Notes under the pieces: model-generated
The model's database searches: none
What the model was told of the DNA's origin: nothing
Seen by the model: only the letters and a program-made list of their open reading frames with translations
Made by a program: the position numbers and the translations under genes
Part shown: positions 7,211-13,072 of the stretch, piece after piece
How positions within the stretch are numbered: the stretch's first letter is position 1
Layout of the letters: each line of letters begins with the position of its first letter
IMG/VR virus record: IMGVR_UViG_3300045993_000441
Location: 1-38,239 of that record
DNA length: 38,239 nt
Reading direction: 5' to 3' (one strand)
Origin: a virus

Positions 7211-7335
7211 TTGTACACCTTTTGAGGAGCCGGCTGGCTTTGCAGCCACTGACGTTGAAGAACATGGCGGTGAGCCTGGATGTACTCCATGCCCGTGTCA
7301 GCCATGACTTTTGCGATTTGAGCTTCGAGAGTCAT
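7207..7335 (-). CDS. Very small hypothetical protein (42 aa)
   Basis: A short gene with a textbook ribosome binding site: AGGAG seven bases before ATG 7335. The product (MTLEAQIAKVMADTGMEYIQ onward) looks like a helix pair with a basic, glutamine-rich C-terminus. Its stop overlaps the ATG of the secreted protein (ATGA), so it could serve partly as a translational coupler. No family recognised. It is probably transcribed with the 7347-7595 gene from cassette A. Confidence 0.55.
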   Translation of the reverse strand: MTLEAQIAKVMADTGMEYIQAHRHVLQRQWLQSQPAPQKVYK

Positions 7336-7346
7336 ATTGATGCTCC

Positions 7347-7595
7347 TTACTGGCTGAAACAGATGTAGTCCCAGGCACCAGACAGCCACACCAAGTGCGA
7401 CGGCATATAGACATCCTTGCCTTGACGAACACGGTTCAGGCAGTTCGCCACTTCAGCAGGGTCCTGGTCACGAAAGGCACAGTACTTCACGAACTTCAGT
7501 TCGCAGCCTGAGCGAGTGACTGGATAGCTGTCGTACTCGGCGATGTGTTTATCTACGGAGTCGATGTACAGGGCGATGGCACGAGTGATGGTCAT
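7347..7595 (-). CDS. Hypothetical protein (82 aa) under cassette A
   Basis: The product begins MTITRAIALYIDSVDKHIAE and contains cysteines in RSGCEL, KYCAF, ANCLNR and DYICFSQ. The sequence is soluble with no recognised domain. I place the start at ATG 7595 (AAGG upstream, and about 30 bases downstream of the cassette A -10 element); the longer in-frame start at 7658 would put the coding sequence inside the promoter cassette and is unlikely. It is the first gene of a three-gene unit with the 42-aa and secreted proteins. Confidence 0.6.
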   Translation of the reverse strand: MTITRAIALYIDSVDKHIAEYDSYPVTRSGCELKFVKYCAFRDQDPAEVANCLNRVRQGKDVYMPSHLVWLSGAWDYICFSQ

Positions 7596-7626
7596 GGCTG
7601 AATACCTTGTTGAGTTGACAAGAGCT

Positions 7627-7688
7627 ATAATAACACGACAGGCCAGGATGTACACCACTAAAGTGTAACCGTCCTGGCCAGTTGTAAC
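7627..7688 (-). promoter_or_regulatory. Cassette A: promoter/operator with inverted repeat
   Basis: On the minus strand a -35-like TGTACA (7649-7654) and a -10-like TATTAT (7627-7632) are 16 bp apart. Perfect arms GGCCAGGA (7672-7679) and TCCTGGCC (7641-7648) flank GTTACAC and GTGTAC, which also pair. A further GTTACA lies at 7683-7688. A transcript would start about 25 bases before ATG 7595. The same design recurs in B to E. Confidence 0.6.
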
Positions 7689-7690
7689 GA

Positions 7691-8560
7691 TTAGTTCAGG
7701 TACATCTCCCAGTCGGAGATGTACTCGGCTTTGTTATTCACCATCATGGCGGCGAGCTCCTTGACTGCACGCATCGAGGTGGCAGGCAGGTTGTCCCAGT
7801 TGTCGTACATCCACACGAGGAGTTCAGTCTTCTTGGCGGCACTGAGTTTGTACACATCCACGGACATGGCAATCGAAGCAATCCAACCCCACTGTTCGTT
7901 GCGCTTCAAGTCGAAGGCTTTGTAAGAAACACGGTCACGGATGGCTGCACTGTGCATCTTCTTGGCGGTGTTCAGTTCTTCAGACGGAGCAGTCAGTTGG
8001 CGGTTAGAGGTGATGATGAACCTCATGTTGTCCGTGGGGATTTCGATGCCAACTGAACCAGCCTTTTGAAAGTACTGCAGGGCATCGCCGATGAACTTGT
8101 CATTGCTCGAGGTGGATGACAGGTAGTTCTTAATCATGATGGTGAAGTTCTTGTTGTACGACAGGACATTGCGTTCTTGGTCCAGCGCACCCTTCATGAG
8201 GTTCAGGGCGTCGGCCTCCATGAACAAGGAGTCACAATCATCAATCCAGACGGTAAGGCCGCTGGGGCAGCAAATCAGGCCTTGCATGTGGGCATAGGCG
8301 GCGGTGGCCAACTGAACCACGAAGGCGTTCAGAGAAGCGGCACCTTGAATCTTGACGAGGTTCACATTAGCAGCATCGGCAATGGATTGCACGGTGAACG
8401 TCTTGCCAGCACCAGGAGGGCTGAAGATGTACACGTGGCGCTTGGACTCGATTTCTTGCTTGGTAAGGCCAAGACTGTGCTTCACGAGTTGTTGCAGCTT
8501 CAGGGTGTTGCGAGCACCACCGCTGATGAACTTTTGTTGCTCGGGGCTGAACTTGGTCAT
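7691..8560 (-). CDS. AAA+ ATPase
   Basis: The 289-residue protein has a complete AAA+ core: Walker A SPPGAGKT (residues 47-54), Walker B VWIDDCD (104-110), a sensor-1 asparagine in FIITSNRQ (N186) and an arginine-finger candidate in AIRDRV (R208-R210). A helical C-terminal lid follows (TSMRAVKELAAMM). There is no recognisable HTH, protease or nuclease domain attached. Proteins of this size can remodel DNA-protein complexes, load helicases or clamps, or act with a partner enzyme. No partner is obvious here, and as one of few nucleic-acid genes it could be central to replication. It stands alone behind cassette B. Confidence 0.8.
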   Translation of the reverse strand: MTKFSPEQQKFISGGARNTLKLQQLVKHSLGLTKQEIESKRHVYIFSPPGAGKTFTVQSIADAANVNLVKIQGAASLNAFVVQLATAAYAHMQGLICCPSGLTVWIDDCDSLFMEADALNLMKGALDQERNVLSYNKNFTIMIKNYLSSTSSNDKFIGDALQYFQKAGSVGIEIPTDNMRFIITSNRQLTAPSEELNTAKKMHSAAIRDRVSYKAFDLKRNEQWGWIASIAMSVDVYKLSAAKKTELLVWMYDNWDNLPATSMRAVKELAAMMVNNKAEYISDWEMYLN

Positions 8561-8586
8561 GTCAATCTCCAGTTGGTACAGGAGCT

Positions 8587-8646
8587 ATAATACCACGCCA
8601 GGCCAGGATGTACACTGCTAAAGTGTAACAGCCTCTGGAGTTGTTA
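8587..8646 (-). promoter_or_regulatory. Cassette B: promoter/operator before the AAA+ gene
   Basis: Minus-strand TGTACA (8609-8614) and TATTAT (8587-8592) are again 16 bp apart, with TCCTGGCC at 8601-8608. The upstream arm is degenerate (CTCCAGAGGC at about 8630-8639), so the inverted repeat is weaker than in A and D. The stop codon of the 8644-9180 gene lies inside the upstream edge (GTAACAACT). Confidence 0.55.
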
Positions 8647-9180
8647 CAGAATCCCGGTGCGCTTGGCGTATCGAACAATTTGCCCGCTGAGGATGCCGTA
8701 CTTGGCGGCAGTGGTGTGAAGGGTTGGGACGCCATTCGCCTTCAGAACTGGATGCTGAATTGCCATGAGACACTTGGCATCCAACTCAGGGTCGTTGGCG
8801 GTTACATTGTTCCCGATGAAGTACTTACGAAGCCAATGAACCGGCACTCCGTACTTCTTGGCTGTAGCAAGGTATGAAATTCCATTGCGCTTCACAACAG
8901 GGTTCTGAGCGGCGAGCTTGATTTTCGGGAGGTCCACTTCTTGGTAGATTTTGTCGTACATCTCGGTTCTTGCTTTAGACATGGCTGCCTTCGTCTCAGT
9001 CGTCACAATCTTGCCTTTATGGGCACGACTGATGGCGGCCTTGAACTCTGGTGTGTTTTTTGCTGCGTGGTTCGAGTGGCGGCCATTGTCGCTGCTTGTC
9101 GCGCTTCTGACGGCAGAGTCCAAGTCCTTGCTATTGGCATTCACTGAGGCAAGGATGGCATTCAAGTCAAAGGTGGGCAT
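8644..9180 (-). CDS. NUMOD3/HTH DNA-binding protein without a nuclease domain
   Basis: The 178-residue product resembles the DNA-binding half of homing endonucleases. Residues 35-75 (HSNHAAKNTPEFKAAISRAH, then GKIVTTETKAAMSKAR) fit the NUMOD3 pattern. The rest holds two direct repeats of about 50 residues, each with a predicted helix-turn-helix: NPVVKRNGISYLATAKKYGV (93-112) and HPVLKANGVPTLHTTAAKYG (143-162). No GIY-YIG, HNH or LAGLIDADG catalytic motif is visible. It may be a remnant or, more interestingly, a free-standing regulator. It sits in the middle of the repeated cassettes B to E, which makes it a candidate for the protein that binds them. That link is inference. Confidence 0.6.
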   Translation of the reverse strand: MPTFDLNAILASVNANSKDLDSAVRSATSSDNGRHSNHAAKNTPEFKAAISRAHKGKIVTTETKAAMSKARTEMYDKIYQEVDLPKIKLAAQNPVVKRNGISYLATAKKYGVPVHWLRKYFIGNNVTANDPELDAKCLMAIQHPVLKANGVPTLHTTAAKYGILSGQIVRYAKRTGIL

Positions 9181-9203
9181 AGAACCTCCGTGTCAATAGC
9201 TGC

Positions 9204-9265
9204 ATCTTAACACGACAGGCCAGGATGTACATACCTGAAGATGTAACATCCTGGGCACTTGTTAC
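9204..9265 (-). promoter_or_regulatory. Cassette C: promoter/operator before the NUMOD3/HTH gene
   Basis: Minus-strand TGTACA (9226-9231) and TAAGAT (9204-9209) are 16 bp apart. The arms are GCCCAGGA (9249-9256) and TCCTGGCC (9218-9225), with one mismatch, around GTTACA. The -10 element is the poorest of the five. GGAGG before ATG 9180 is a strong ribosome site. Confidence 0.55.
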
Positions 9266-9657
9266 GAAGCCTTGGGCACGAAGCAGATTTGCTTGTCACT
9301 ACCGAAGTACGAAGTCACATCCAGCAGGCCGCCTTCAGGCATTCTCACAACCACGTGCTCTTCGCGAGTGATGTCCCCGTTTTGAGGGTTCCACCACAGG
9401 ATTTCGCCGTCTTGAGCTGAGCAGCCAGGGTTTTGTGCGATGAACTGAGCCACATTTTGCTTGCAGTGCAGTGGACGTCCAGTGCCGGCCTTGAGGTACA
9501 CGCAGTCAGTCCAGGTAAACAAGGACGGATTTGGGCACCTCAGCGTACTCGTCATCTCAGCCTCAGAGATGATTTGCCACATGAAGTCCGGCACTGAGCT
9601 CGGCACCCAGGCCAGTTTGGACGCCTTGCGGGCAAGGCGTTGACGAATGCGTCCCAT
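9262..9657 (-). CDS. Hypothetical protein (131 aa)
   Basis: The product begins MGRIRQRLARKASKLAWVPS, a basic N-terminus, and contains a Cys/Trp-rich middle (LRCPNPSLFTWTDCVYLKAG) and WWNPQNGDITREEHVVVRMP. It may bind metal or form disulphides but I recognise no family. The start at 9657 has AAGGAG six bases upstream; the ORF extends to 9855 but that part lies in another frame over the neighbouring gene. It follows the 9668-10006 gene by ten bases and is probably co-transcribed from cassette D. The stop codon forms part of cassette C. Confidence 0.6.
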   Translation of the reverse strand: MGRIRQRLARKASKLAWVPSSVPDFMWQIISEAEMTSTLRCPNPSLFTWTDCVYLKAGTGRPLHCKQNVAQFIAQNPGCSAQDGEILWWNPQNGDITREEHVVVRMPEGGLLDVTSYFGSDKQICFVPKAS

Positions 9658-9667
9658 TTGTAGCTCC

Positions 9668-10006
9668 TTAGAAGGCAAACAACTGGGCAGCGTCGGTGAT
9701 GAGCTGCACTGGTAAGTTCGACTCATAGCGCAGACCAAGGCGGGAGAAGTTACCAATTGCGCTGGCCACACTGAGGGAGCCAGCCATGGTGAACGTGCTG
9801 AGGTAGCCATCACCAGCCTGAACAGTGCTGGATGCCTTTGGGCATCCACGTTCAAGGAGCCACGCCTTGAGTTCAGCAGGCGGCAAATCCACAGAGATTG
9901 TGTAGAAGTCCGTGCTGGTAGCTGGCAGGATGGAGTTCAGCAAATTGCTGATAGTGCCGGCCTTGAGAGCGGCGATTTCATTGCGGCGGAGTTTGGCTTG
10001 ACCCAT
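9668..10006 (-). CDS. Hypothetical protein (112 aa)
   Basis: The product starts MGQAKLRRNEIAALKAGTIS, a basic helix seen at the start of several small phage proteins of unknown function, and continues with a mixed alpha/beta domain (STDFYTISVDLPPAELKAWL). One cysteine is present (RGCPKAS). There is no membrane segment or known motif. It is the first gene behind cassette D and forms a two-gene unit with the 131-residue protein downstream. Confidence 0.6.
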   Translation of the reverse strand: MGQAKLRRNEIAALKAGTISNLLNSILPATSTDFYTISVDLPPAELKAWLLERGCPKASSTVQAGDGYLSTFTMAGSLSVASAIGNFSRLGLRYESNLPVQLITDAAQLFAF

Positions 10007-10036
10007 GATTTGCTTTCAGAAGTAGTTGATAGAGCT

Positions 10037-10096
10037 ACTATAACACGACAGGCCAGGATGTACACTGCCGAAGCTGTAACATCCTGGCCAGTTGTA
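10037..10096 (-). promoter_or_regulatory. Cassette D: promoter/operator with perfect inverted repeat
   Basis: Minus-strand TGTACA (10059-10064) and TATAGT (10037-10042) are 16 bp apart. Perfect arms GGCCAGGA (10082-10089) and TCCTGGCC (10051-10058) enclose GTTACAGCTTCGGCAG. The core TGTACATCCTGGCCTGTCGT is the same as in A. Confidence 0.6.
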
Positions 10097-10483
10097 TCAG
10101 TCATGCAGGAGGCTGAAAGAAGAGCCGGCTTCCTCAGGAGTGCGCTTCACCTTGAGCAGCGCCTTGAGTTGGTCCTGCAAATCCTTTGGGATTTGGCGAG
10201 ACATGGCCTTGAGTTGCTTGTCCAGCTTGATGCCACGGGCTTCAACTTCGTCGTACTCCAGGTCTTCGGTGTCCTCCACCCAGTCGTGGAACTCGCGGGA
10301 GATCTTGTCCATCTCGGCGAGAACTGACATCTTCGGGTGCTGAATCTTGAAGAAGCCGCCCATGCATTCACTGTCATTGGACAGCACTTGGATACGTCCA
10401 AGGCGACCAAAGGTGATGAGGCTTCCGTCGTGCTTGAAGCCGAACAGGGAGGAACGTTCAGCGTGGTTCGTGATGAATTTCAT
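10097..10483 (-). CDS. Hypothetical protein (128 aa)
   Basis: The product begins MKFITNHAERSSLFGFKHDG, apparently a small beta domain (SLITFGRLGRIQVLS), and then an acidic helical part (DKISREFHDWVEDTEDLEYD) with a basic C-terminal helix (KLDKQLKAMSRQIPKDLQDQ). No family recognised. It stands alone between cassettes E and D. The stop codon lies at the edge of cassette D. Confidence 0.6.
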   Translation of the reverse strand: MKFITNHAERSSLFGFKHDGSLITFGRLGRIQVLSNDSECMGGFFKIQHPKMSVLAEMDKISREFHDWVEDTEDLEYDEVEARGIKLDKQLKAMSRQIPKDLQDQLKALLKVKRTPEEAGSSFSLLHD

Positions 10484-10508
10484 GATGGTTCCAAGAGTTG
10501 ATAGATGA

Positions 10509-10569
10509 ATAATATCACGCCCTCAGAACTTGTACATCGGAACTTTGTAACCGCCCCTGAACTTGTAAC
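10509..10569 (-). promoter_or_regulatory. Cassette E: promoter with three TACAA-GTTC direct repeats
   Basis: Minus-strand TGTACA (10531-10536) and TATTAT (10509-10514) are 16 bp apart, as in A-D, but the GGCCAGGA arms are missing. Instead three direct repeats run GTTACAAGTTC, GTTACAAAGTTCC and TGTACAAGTTC at 15- to 18-base steps, the last forming the -35. This looks like the most divergent member and may show the underlying operator unit. Confidence 0.55.
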
Positions 10570-10580
10570 ATTTCCCAAAG

Positions 10581-10609
10581 GAAAGCAAAATGCCTCCCGA
10601 AGGAGGCAT
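10581..10609 (-). terminator. Rho-independent terminator with UUCG loop
   Basis: The minus strand reads ATGCCTCC-TTCG-GGAGGCAT followed by TTTGCTTTC: an 8-bp stem (10602-10609 with 10590-10597), a stable TTCG tetraloop and a T-rich tail. It lies 46 bases downstream of the 10655-11299 stop and separates that gene from cassette E. Confidence 0.85.
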
Positions 10610-10654
10610 CAAGGGTTCAAGTGCGGCTTCTCTTGTCCGCTCTCGATTCCTTTG

Positions 10655-11299
10655 TTACACTGAAGTAGTGCTGTTCGTCTGACGACCAGCATTCCCAGTC
10701 ATAGAGCCGAAGTTCACCACGCCCTGACGTGTCTCATTCAGGTTCGAGTTCAGTGCGGCAATCTGCGAACTCACATTCGCATTTTGGGCTGCATAGAACG
10801 AGTTCTCCCAGTGGTACGCCTTGCGGTTGCTGTCATCATTGCGATGACGGAGTTCATCAACTACGAACTGAGCGGCTTGTTCTCGTCCCTTTTGAGCTTC
10901 TTGGACAACAGCCATCTGAGTTGCAGCAGCAGCAAGAGCTGTTGCAGCTGCGTTCTTCTCTGCTGCGAGAACAATTCCTGCTTGGGTTGCAGAAAATTGA
11001 GCATCCGTAGATGCCTTCAGAGCTGCGAGAGCCGTTGCATTCGAGAAATTGATGTTTTGGTTCGCAATGAAGTACGCAGTATCTTGAGCAACAACTCGGT
11101 CAGCTTCAGCCCCAGTGCGGTCTGAGTTCATCCAACCAGCAGTCTTGATTGTGTCTTGGAGGTCAGAGGCCTCCTTGGCATTCTCACGACGGATGTTGGA
11201 ACCAATTGCTTCTTGTTCCCGACGAATGTCGGCATGGTCTCGCACCAGGTCTGAGGTGTCGAGTTGGCCCGTAACGGTGCCTGTGACAATATCTGCCAT
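10655..11299 (-). CDS. Coiled-coil, alanine-rich protein of unknown function, possibly a virion protein (214 aa)
   Basis: The product begins MADIVTGTVTGQLDTSDLVR and is nearly all helical: an IRREQEAIGSNIRRENAKEA helix, an Ala-rich block (about residues 85-135, ALAALKAST to ATQMAVVQEAQ) and a charged VDELRHRNDDSNRKAYHWEN segment. Similar Asn/Ala-rich helical proteins with an MADI-TG-VTG start occur in phages with N4-gp56-type capsids and are usually annotated as hypothetical or structural; that resemblance is from memory only. AGGAG precedes the ATG, a TGTAAATA motif lies 54 bases upstream and a strong terminator follows. It is therefore a single-gene late-type transcription unit within the accessory region. 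Confidence 0.6.
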   Translation of the reverse strand: MADIVTGTVTGQLDTSDLVRDHADIRREQEAIGSNIRRENAKEASDLQDTIKTAGWMNSDRTGAEADRVVAQDTAYFIANQNINFSNATALAALKASTDAQFSATQAGIVLAAEKNAAATALAAAATQMAVVQEAQKGREQAAQFVVDELRHRNDDSNRKAYHWENSFYAAQNANVSSQIAALNSNLNETRQGVVNFGSMTGNAGRQTNSTTSV

Positions 11300-11352
11300 G
11301 ATAGTCTCCTATTCTTCTTGTTGTGGGAGCACCGGTCATTTTGCCGGCAGTG

Positions 11353-11360
11353 TATTTACA
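11353..11360 (-). promoter_or_regulatory. TAAATA late-promoter-like motif upstream of the coiled-coil gene
   Basis: The minus strand reads AGTGTAAATACACT, in which AGTGTA and TACACT are perfect arms around AA. It lies 54 bases before ATG 11299, in the gap that also holds repeat R2. The same palindromic form occurs at 30449 and, slightly altered, at 23585. Confidence 0.4.
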
Positions 11361-11429
11361 CTTCTCTGTCCCATGCTGTACACCAAAAAGCCGCCGAACC
11401 ACTATGTGCTGTAGGAGCCATAGGAAATT

Positions 11430-11499
11430 CGAGAAAGGGCTGCCGCCTGGATTTACCCATTACGGTAAATCTTACAATGGCCCTGCTCCCGTGTGTGAG
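11430..11499 (-). repeat. Structured dispersed repeat, copy R2
   Basis: Bases 11430-11484 are identical to 31751-31805 (55 bp), and the flank is similar up to GTGTGAG. The core carries GATTTACC/GGTAAATC around a 6-base spacer and the outer AGGGC/GCCCT pair. Here it overlaps the last codons and the stop of the polymerase-like gene (ending SHTGAGPL) and extends into the following gap. Confidence 0.85.
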
Positions 11500-12503
11500 A
11501 TTGTCTTTTCTTCAAATTTGACTTTTAGATTTAGCTTGTTCAGTACAGCTGCCTCAAGTTCGGCCTTTGAGGTTCGTGTGTGAGTAAAGAAGCCGTCGTG
11601 AATGAACCAAGCTGGTACTTGTAGCTCCTGTGCCACAACCGTCATAATGGCATCTTCTACTCGCTCGTAGGCAGTGTACAGAGCCCGTGAGATACCCTTT
11701 ACCTTCATCCCTGGGAACAGAACTGAACGGATGGTTCGGTAGTCCTGAACCAGGCCGATGTACAATGGATGCTTCATCAGCCGGTCAGTCCCAATCAAGC
11801 CAAGGAGCCGGCACATTGGATTCTTCGGGCTGGTTGTGGCATACCCGCCATTCGTGATGCTCTGAAGCAAATCCTTGATGACTTCAAGCGGCTCATCCAA
11901 GTCACGTGCTAGCTGAGTGCGGAAGGCCGTCCTGTCAGCCACATAGGCACTCCAAGTCGGCACAGCGTGCTTCTCGCTGAACTTCTTCTGTGTCGGTGTC
12001 AGGGCCTGTTGATACAACTGGAGGATGACAGTGGGCTGCGATGCCTCCATATCGTACCTGAACATCTCCCCGAACTGGGCAATGAACAGCTTTTCGAGCT
12101 TGTCCGTCTTCATCCAGCTCCACCACGGGTAGTACCGATGGCCTGTCTTTTTGAAGGATTCCCGGCTGCAAACCAGGAATGTAAGATTTACCCTTTTTGC
12201 CGTCTCGAGGACAGGGGTGGGAGGAGTACTGAGCTGTGCCCTCAGCTTCTCGCAGAACTCAGTGTTCGGCCGATAGGAGTACGACTTCCCAGTCTCCTGA
12301 GAATAGCTGCCGAACCTTGAAAGTCCCAGACGGAGGTACTGGCCGACTGGTTTTGCTTGATTGCCAAGGAGCTTAGTGAGCTCGACTTGTGAAATCTGCC
12401 GTGGGCCGTAGAGTTCGAGCTCATCAACCAGCTCGAGCAAAGCATTGCACTTCGCTTGTACTCGCGGAAGTGCCAGATTTGGCACCTTTGGTACTTGGAA
12501 CAT
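11472..12503 (-). CDS. Very small A-family/single-subunit polymerase-like protein (343 aa)
   Basis: The C-terminal two thirds carries the three palm/fingers signatures of A-family DNA polymerases and T7-type RNA polymerases. Motif A is FRYDMEASQPTVILQL with D151, motif B is K210-x7-N218-G219 (IKDLLQSITNGGY; T7 RNA polymerase has K-x7-Y-G here) and motif C is WFIHDGFFTH with H302 and D303. The GHRYYPWWSWMKTDKLEKLF segment before motif A resembles the G-R-x-YxP region of polymerase-like proteins on mobile elements. At 343 residues it is less than half the length of T7 RNA polymerase and has no exonuclease domain. It could be a minimal DNA polymerase, a primer-making enzyme or an RNA polymerase. 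AAGGA precedes the ATG, and a 23-bp inverted repeat lies just upstream. Confidence 0.5.
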   Translation of the reverse strand: MFQVPKVPNLALPRVQAKCNALLELVDELELYGPRQISQVELTKLLGNQAKPVGQYLRLGLSRFGSYSQETGKSYSYRPNTEFCEKLRAQLSTPPTPVLETAKRVNLTFLVCSRESFKKTGHRYYPWWSWMKTDKLEKLFIAQFGEMFRYDMEASQPTVILQLYQQALTPTQKKFSEKHAVPTWSAYVADRTAFRTQLARDLDEPLEVIKDLLQSITNGGYATTSPKNPMCRLLGLIGTDRLMKHPLYIGLVQDYRTIRSVLFPGMKVKGISRALYTAYERVEDAIMTVVAQELQVPAWFIHDGFFTHTRTSKAELEAAVLNKLNLKVKFEEKTISHTGAGPL

Positions 12504-12538
12504 TGTTCATCCTTGTGTGGGGCGGGGGAGCCCATTGA

Positions 12539-12625
12539 GTCTGCAGATAGAAGTCCTCTGGCCACAAACATCTTCCGATGCACTGAACAGTCCCCCGACT
12601 CACCAGAGGACTACTATCTGCAGAC
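12539..12625. repeat. 23-bp inverted repeat upstream of the polymerase-like gene
   Basis: The left arm 12539-12561 (GTCTGCAGATAG then AAGTCCTCTGG) and the right arm 12603-12625 are reverse complements with a single mismatch, separated by 41 bases. Each arm contains the palindrome CTGCAG. It lies 36 bases upstream of the polymerase-like start, in the longest non-coding stretch of the accessory region. There is no T-run, so it is not a simple terminator. Candidate uses are a replication origin or initiator site, an operator, or a structured mRNA leader. Confidence 0.8.
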
Positions 12626-12670
12626 AAAGTCATTCTAACTCGTCGAGGTATCTGTGCTATCCTTGAACGA

Positions 12671-12768
12671 GGATGGGTGCCATTCATAGCGGTGTACTGA
12701 ATCCACTGGGAAGATACCCCTCAGGCCGATGGTCAGCCCTGGACAAGCTCTACTTGCCTCACCCATCC
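12671..12768. other. 98-base non-coding segment bracketed by GGATGGGTG/CACCCATCC
   Basis: A 9-bp inverted repeat (12671-12679 with 12760-12768) closes the rest of the 273-bp gap, with a shorter CAGG/CCTG pair inside on the minus strand. I tried to fold a tRNA here and failed: there is no T-loop consensus. It could be a structured RNA or part of an origin region. I see no coding frame I trust. Confidence 0.3.
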
Positions 12769-12776
12769 GTTCTTAC

Positions 12777-13070
12777 TTATCCCTTGTACACAGTGAAGAT
12801 GTCAAGGACTTCTTCGACAGCCAAGTTCGGGTCATTCATCAGGACACACTGAAGCTCAATGTTCAGCTGGTCCTCGAGCATCTCGATGATGAAGTCCTTC
12901 TGCTCCTGTGTCAACTGATGGGCATTCGCTACGCCAAGAATCATCTCGGAGTAGTTGTCCACCATCGGTTGAGTGCTCGGCGAGAGCTCAGTACAGGCCT
13001 GAGCTACAGCGGTGCTCAAAGGCACCGGAGTGCCATTGACCGTCAAAGTTTCAGAGAGACGGATTTCCAT
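12777..13070 (-). CDS. Hypothetical acidic protein (97 aa)
   Basis: The product begins MEIRLSETLTVNGTPVPLST, a short beta hairpin, then becomes helical and acidic (QLTQEQKDFIIEMLEDQLNI, AVEEVLDIFTVYKG). No family recognised. It starts two bases after the stop of the 13073-13708 gene, so the pair is probably an operon. The gap after its stop holds the inverted repeats at 12539-12768. Confidence 0.6.
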   Translation of the reverse strand: MEIRLSETLTVNGTPVPLSTAVAQACTELSPSTQPMVDNYSEMILGVANAHQLTQEQKDFIIEMLEDQLNIELQCVLMNDPNLAVEEVLDIFTVYKG

Positions 13071-13072
13071 TC

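Noticed and set aside
8644-9180. Active homing endonuclease
   Set aside because: Only NUMOD3/HTH-like modules are present; no GIY-YIG, HNH or LAGLIDADG catalytic residues are seen.
12671-12768. tRNA gene
   Set aside because: The bracket looks like an acceptor stem, but there is no T-loop consensus, the anticodon arm is poor and the length is wrong.
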